From a virus: a stretch of 64,000 nt of DNA. The stretch is taken from positions 19,287-83,286 of IMG/VR virus record IMGVR_UViG_3300031143_000003. One strand, written 5' to 3'. Below the pieces are notes generated by a model, which saw nothing but the letters and a program-made list of their open reading frames with translations, made no database searches and had not been told where the DNA came from. The translations under genes and the position numbers were made by a program. Of the stretch, positions 59,994 through 64,000 are shown piece by piece; the first letter of the stretch is position 1, and every line of letters starts with the position of its first letter.

Positions 59994-60418
59994 TAAAATC
60001 TCCTAAGTTTTTCAGATATTCGTAACATTTTTTCTGATACTTTGCTAAGATTAGCTTTAGTGCTCTTCCAATATGTGTTTGAATCCACTCCAGCTTCTTG
60101 TTTTAGCTTTGAGTTTTGATTAACGATTTGTTCAATATAAAATAGTTTACTGTTGATCTCTTTAATTGATCTATTGACCTTTTGCTGTTGCGATGATGTA
60201 TCGTCACGCTTATAGTCTCTATATGTAGCTTCGCCTAAATGCATTTCCTTAGACAGTGCCATAAATGAAGATTCAGTTTTACGTTTTGTTTTTTTCTTAA
60301 ACGCCTTTGGAGTGTTGAATGCTTCTCCACCACCAGTTGCGTTTTCTTCGTCGATGTCCATGTCTTCGTTGCTCTGTGCATCTTCAAACATTTCGTCTAA
60401 ATCATCAGCTAATGACAT
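59993..60418 (-). CDS. Hypothetical prohead-region protein (141 aa)
   Basis: A 141-residue protein with an acidic N-terminus (DDLDEMFEDAQSNEDMDID), a basic patch (KKKTKRKTE) and a long C-terminal coiled coil (INSKLFYIEQIVNQNSKLK). It occupies the place of T4 genes 67/68 between portal and protease, and the composition fits a minor prohead core protein. It overlaps the 278-aa gene by 14 bases. Confidence 0.72.
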   Translation of the reverse strand: MSLADDLDEMFEDAQSNEDMDIDEENATGGGEAFNTPKAFKKKTKRKTESSFMALSKEMHLGEATYRDYKRDDTSSQQQKVNRSIKEINSKLFYIEQIVNQNSKLKQEAGVDSNTYWKSTKANLSKVSEKMLRISEKLRRF

Positions 60419-61241
60419 TGTTCAATTCTCCAATTAGATCGTAAGCGCGCATAACTGATATAATATACTTATCTTTTAGCGTCTTTACGTTTTTGATTTC
60501 AGTCAATTGAGCACATACTTCAGAAAGTTTAATCTGAACAATATCATCGTCTATCTTATTAGATAGTTTGCTTATTGTTCGGACTGTCTTATTTATTTCA
60601 ACATGTAAGTATTGCTTTAATGTGTCGGTATTCGATATATTGTTTATATATTCACGAAGTAATGACTTTTGATCGGTTGACAAATTACCGCCCCATTTCT
60701 CATTGAATTTCTCAATAAGTATTCTATATGAAAGCAGACGAATGTCTTTGTCTTGCTCCTGATATAGTGAGTGAGCTTCACTAATTTGTGTCTTGGATCT
60801 ATTTGTGATTGTTTCAACCAAGTTGTATCGATATCGTATCTTCTTAGATGGAGTCGTTCCCTCGAATAGACAGTATATTGATGCATTGTTTGCGTAATTT
60901 GTTATTTTTTGACTGAAGAATGCTTCGATTGAATAATGCTTTCGAATTTCCTTTATTAAATTATATTTCTGCCTGCGTATTGACGACATGTTTAGTCGAG
61001 ATTGTTCCAATATCACTGCGTCTATAAATTTATTTGCCTTTGTGTCGGTATTGAATTTTTCACGTAACAGCGTTTGATATAATCCCAACTCGCGTGTTAA
61101 CGATGTGTTTTTCTTGAAAAATTCCCTAATGACTCCGGTTGCAGGAGAATTATCAATTCCCTGTAAAGTGTCATTGGTCACTTGACGAACAAGCAATTCG
61201 AATATTATTCCGGTATTTTTGTATTTTGAATGTTTAGCCAT
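60405..61241 (-). CDS. Conserved hypothetical prohead-region protein (278 aa)
   Basis: A 278-residue, almost entirely helical basic protein beginning MAKHSKYKNTGIIFELLVRQVTND. A protein with this opening occurs at the same place, between portal and protease, in other marine T4-like phages as far as I recall. No catalytic motif seen. Probably head assembly. A late-type motif lies 26 bases upstream of the start. Confidence 0.75.
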   Translation of the reverse strand: MAKHSKYKNTGIIFELLVRQVTNDTLQGIDNSPATGVIREFFKKNTSLTRELGLYQTLLREKFNTDTKANKFIDAVILEQSRLNMSSIRRQKYNLIKEIRKHYSIEAFFSQKITNYANNASIYCLFEGTTPSKKIRYRYNLVETITNRSKTQISEAHSLYQEQDKDIRLLSYRILIEKFNEKWGGNLSTDQKSLLREYINNISNTDTLKQYLHVEINKTVRTISKLSNKIDDDIVQIKLSEVCAQLTEIKNVKTLKDKYIISVMRAYDLIGELNNVIS

Positions 61242-61266
61242 TTCTGTGTCCTAACACTTAGTTTAA

Positions 61267-61278
61267 TATAAATATCAA
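61267..61278 (-). promoter_or_regulatory. Late-type promoter-like motif
   Basis: Sense strand TTGATATTTATA, full consensus, 26 bases before the 278-aa head gene and after the portal stop. Confidence 0.55.
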
Positions 61279-61286
61279 TTTATAAA

Positions 61287-63179
61287 CTAAATTCCATCTT
61301 CAATTATGTTATTCTCATTCAATAATGATGATTTGTCAACTTTATGCATTGTTTTAAATAGGTTCTTAACCATTGCCTGCTTATCTTCACTGGTCATTCT
61401 TCTATTGTTTTTGTTATTTTTCAACTTACGGTTTCTACTTCTATCTTCCTTACCAATTGTGTCTCTACCTCTAGCTGCTTTTTGTGAACCATAGTGAACA
61501 GGTTCCTTTGGACGGCCTGCGCCTGGCTTATTTTCAGATACGTCATCTGCATCATCAGATTCTTTGTCATAGAAGTCAACTGGTTGGGCTGGTTCTTCTT
61601 CAGCATTCGAATCCTGATTATATGCCTGACCATCTTGATCAACTTGCTGAGACATTGCACCCTGTTGAAGTGCCCAGTCTGTTGCAACTGCTTCACCAGA
61701 TTCAGCTGGATCATTACCACTTTCCAATTCATTATGTCTAAACAATCGTTTTCTGTCTGATAATACTTTGGCTTGTTCTTTTGCAAGATCAGCGTCATTT
61801 AATCCAAATACATTTTCATATATCCAATCTTCAGATAGCATTTTTAGATCTTTAATGCTTGATGCCAAATTAACCTTGGAATCCCATAGTTCGAGTTTTT
61901 CTTGTTCGTGTATTGTTGATGCACTAGTCAATGATAAACTAAAGTCTACAAGTTCTTGTTCTGTGAATCCCTGTGAGTATAAATGAACCATTGCAATTTT
62001 AGTTAATTCTGATACAAATATGCGTTGTACACGTTCTATTGTTCTAGCAAATCTAACGTCTTGTGCAGCTAGTGTTGCCTTATCACCAACGCCTTCTTCG
62101 TATCCTAAAAATGCCTTAGGTATCTTTAATGCTGCGAACATTCTATGCTTAAGATATTCAATGTCATCTATACCAGTCCAATCCATTCCGCTCATTGTGT
62201 CTATTTCTGTTCCAGATTGACCACCTCTAACCGGTAAATAAACGTCCTCTAACATGTTTTGCATATTAAATTTCAAGTTGTATTGTCCAGTTTGTGGATC
62301 TAGATACGGAGTTTTCTTCATATTTTGCATAACTCTCTGCATATATGTGTCTACTTCAGCTGGTGGAATATTACCAATATCAATTTTATAAATACGTTTT
62401 TCTGGGGCTCTCATGATTCTGTGGATCATCATTGCATCTTCCATTAACGTTAATTGCTTAAATACTTTCCTAGCTGGTTCAACCATTGATTTACCGTATG
62501 GTAGGAAATTCATATCATTCAATAGTCTAAAGTGAGCTATTTCATAATTATTATATTCTTTCTTTGTTGCAGCAATACCACCAGCTAATTGTCCTGCCAT
62601 AGTTGGATCATGGGTGAATTTTACCTCTTCCTCATTATCTGGATTGGTACCTTCTTCTCTGAACATTTCATATGACGACAGTGGTGTAACATTGGTGACA
62701 CCTAATGTTTCAGTTATGTCCATCTTTAAATATAGATCACCATATTTGCACATGTTTCTTATCCATGGCCATATATTAAATTCAATGTTTAGTACATCAT
62801 AAAATAGATTGTTTAATACACGTTCAACCTTTTCATTACTAGATGTTATGGTAAGTACATCACCATATTCATTTTTCAATGTTGATTCGTCTGCGTATAC
62901 ATCCAATGCTGAAGATATAATTGAATCTTCATCCATTATTTCGTAGTCAGTATATAGGTTCAATCTTAGTGTGTGGAAATTGGCTTGTTGATTATATCCA
63001 ACTGCCTTTGATGACTGATATATTCTATTATATCTATCGATCATTCTATTTGTTGATAGCTTCGTGTTTGACTGTGCCTTGTGCACATCAGCAACTTTTA
63101 GTCCATTTTCGGTTTTCCGAATAATGGTACCAGTTGAAAATAATGTTGTTAGACGTCCAAAAAATGTCTTATCTGTCAT
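61287..63179 (-). CDS. 20: Portal protein gp20
   Basis: A 630-residue portal (T4 gp20 has 524), the dodecameric DNA gate at one capsid vertex. Family signatures are EIMDEDSIISSALDVYADESTLKN-type sequence near 80, IWPWIRNMCKYGDLYLKMDI near 145, RIMRAPEKRIYKIDIGN near 260 and GIDDIEYLKHRMFAALKIPKAFLGYEEG-type sequence near 345. The extra length is a charged, low-complexity C-terminal tail (about 490-630) ending in basic residues. It follows the terminase gene after 11 bases. Confidence 0.96.
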   Translation of the reverse strand: MTDKTFFGRLTTLFSTGTIIRKTENGLKVADVHKAQSNTKLSTNRMIDRYNRIYQSSKAVGYNQQANFHTLRLNLYTDYEIMDEDSIISSALDVYADESTLKNEYGDVLTITSSNEKVERVLNNLFYDVLNIEFNIWPWIRNMCKYGDLYLKMDITETLGVTNVTPLSSYEMFREEGTNPDNEEEVKFTHDPTMAGQLAGGIAATKKEYNNYEIAHFRLLNDMNFLPYGKSMVEPARKVFKQLTLMEDAMMIHRIMRAPEKRIYKIDIGNIPPAEVDTYMQRVMQNMKKTPYLDPQTGQYNLKFNMQNMLEDVYLPVRGGQSGTEIDTMSGMDWTGIDDIEYLKHRMFAALKIPKAFLGYEEGVGDKATLAAQDVRFARTIERVQRIFVSELTKIAMVHLYSQGFTEQELVDFSLSLTSASTIHEQEKLELWDSKVNLASSIKDLKMLSEDWIYENVFGLNDADLAKEQAKVLSDRKRLFRHNELESGNDPAESGEAVATDWALQQGAMSQQVDQDGQAYNQDSNAEEEPAQPVDFYDKESDDADDVSENKPGAGRPKEPVHYGSQKAARGRDTIGKEDRSRNRKLKNNKNNRRMTSEDKQAMVKNLFKTMHKVDKSSLLNENNIIEDGI

Positions 63180-63190
63180 TGTCTATTCCT

Positions 63191-64000
63191 TTATATTAAC
63201 CATGTTAAATCTTCTTCTGTATCGCCAGTCTGCATTTTCCATGGATTATTTGCTAAGGTGTTATTGCTATTATAAGCGCCTTGTGCCGTTCCCATGTTAT
63301 TCAATGCAAGTTTGTTCAATGCTAAACCTTCGCCGTATAACTTTAATGCGTGATCCCTAACATACATTCCAATTGAAAATGCCATTGTTAAATCGTCATT
63401 ATATCCACGTTGCGCTTCAGCTCTATGGCCTAACCATATGAATACAAACAGTTCCTCAATCAATCGCTTTGACCTTACAATACATGTTTTTTCTCTAAAA
63501 TAAATATCAAGTTTCGATATCAAAAGTGGTCGGGTCCTAGAAGATGTAGTAAATCCAGGTGTCATATTTTCCCTATTCTTGAGGTCATATCCTTTACTTA
63601 ACTGTGTTGCTGCATCGTGAACTCCTTCGTGCTTATACGTATAATATAAGTTACGATAATTTCTATCAACGGCTGGTTGAATGGCTGCCCATCCAATGTT
63701 TGCGTTCTCAATCACAAGTAGCGCTTCATTGTATTCAGTTGCAACATTTACAAGCATGTTACCAAACTCTTTTGTGTTGATCTGTCCTCGATATTCTGCA
63801 ACCTGAGTCATTGTAGATGTTTCCAATACATGGAACGTGGAGTAATCTGAGCTATCCCCTCGTGCAACATCGGCTACTACCATATATGTCTTATTGTAAT
63901 CCACATACTCCCAGATCCAATATTCTTGCTCCATCCCACGTTTTTCTATTGGTTCCTGCACCATGTTATCCATGTACCATTGTAATAGATCTCCTGGAAT
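63191..64000 (-). CDS. 17: Terminase large subunit gp17, C-terminal part
   Basis: The frame is open to the right edge (269 residues seen), so the N-terminal ATPase lies outside; the internal Met at 63973 is not the start. What is seen is the RNase H-like nuclease domain that cuts concatemers during packaging: MVVADVARGDSSDYSTFHV with the first catalytic Asp, ALLVIENANIGWAA with the Glu, and GYNDDLTMAFSIGMYV with the closing Asp. T4 order 17-20-21-22-23 is kept, although gp18/gp19 have moved. Confidence 0.95.
   Translation of the reverse strand: MPGDLLQWYMDNMVQEPIEKRGMEQEYWIWEYVDYNKTYMVVADVARGDSSDYSTFHVLETSTMTQVAEYRGQINTKEFGNMLVNVATEYNEALLVIENANIGWAAIQPAVDRNYRNLYYTYKHEGVHDAATQLSKGYDLKNRENMTPGFTTSSRTRPLLISKLDIYFREKTCIVRSKRLIEELFVFIWLGHRAEAQRGYNDDLTMAFSIGMYVRDHALKLYGEGLALNKLALNNMGTAQGAYNSNNTLANNPWKMQTGDTEEDLTWLI

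Noticed and set aside
42510-61278. TATAAATA on the plus strand read as T4 late promoters
   Set aside because: All genes lie on the minus strand, so these would drive antisense transcripts. The minus-strand reading TTGATATTTATA at constant distance from starts is the more economical explanation; noted as a point to test.

Overview
This window is part of the genome of a large, AT-rich, tailed double-stranded DNA phage of the T4-like myovirus type. The evidence is a nearly complete T4-style virion module (terminase gp17, portal gp20, protease gp21, scaffold gp22, capsid gp23, neck gp13/gp14, tail gp15/gp18/gp19, baseplate gp26) plus a T4-style replication module (gp43 polymerase, gp41-type helicase, UvsX, gp32, 5' nuclease). 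Every gene I can support lies on the minus strand, so transcription runs from position 64000 towards 1. The host cannot be read directly. A marine Bacteroidota host is my best inference: the left-end secreted protein carries GCTD-type cysteine repeats common in Flavobacteriia, a DUF4494-like protein is present, and the promoter-like motifs contain TATATTTA, close to the Bacteroidota -7 element TAnnTTTG.

Layout in transcription order. 64000-58887: packaging and prohead genes. 58765-55129: a ribosomal protein bS21 homologue, scaffold, capsid and PhoH. 55079-47064: tail-fibre/adhesin genes with several small ORFs. 46983-33591: neck, sheath, tube, a gp26-like assembly protein with a probable programmed frameshift extension, tape measure, LysM protein, and a 1008-residue hub with a peptidase-like tail. 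33555-15001: replication and nucleotide metabolism, including a second, family A-like polymerase, ssDNA-binding protein, UvsX, nuclease, helicase, class II ribonucleotide reductase, a dCMP hydroxymethylase-like enzyme, a T4 beta-glucosyltransferase homologue, dUTPase, family B polymerase and a complete groES-groEL pair. 14799-3832: a Cas4/RecB-like nuclease, a SLOG protein, and a cassette of four glycosyltransferases and five nucleotide-sugar enzymes. 3828-1: proteins of unknown function and a secreted repeat protein that runs off the left edge.

Three things stand out. First, dCMP hydroxymethylase beside a beta-glucosyltransferase predicts 5-hydroxymethylcytosine DNA that is glycosylated, here next to an unusually large sugar cassette. 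Second, two promoter-like motif families recur between genes. One is bipartite, with an exact 11-bp spacer, mostly before replication genes. The other lacks the upstream box and lies mostly before virion genes, which suggests a middle/late transcription programme. Third, many genes have good Shine-Dalgarno sites and the phage carries bS21, which matters if the host is a Bacteroidota whose ribosomes normally hide the anti-Shine-Dalgarno.

No tRNA genes, CRISPR arrays or insertion sequences were seen. No gene-free stretch exceeds 300 bases once the small ORFs listed here are included.
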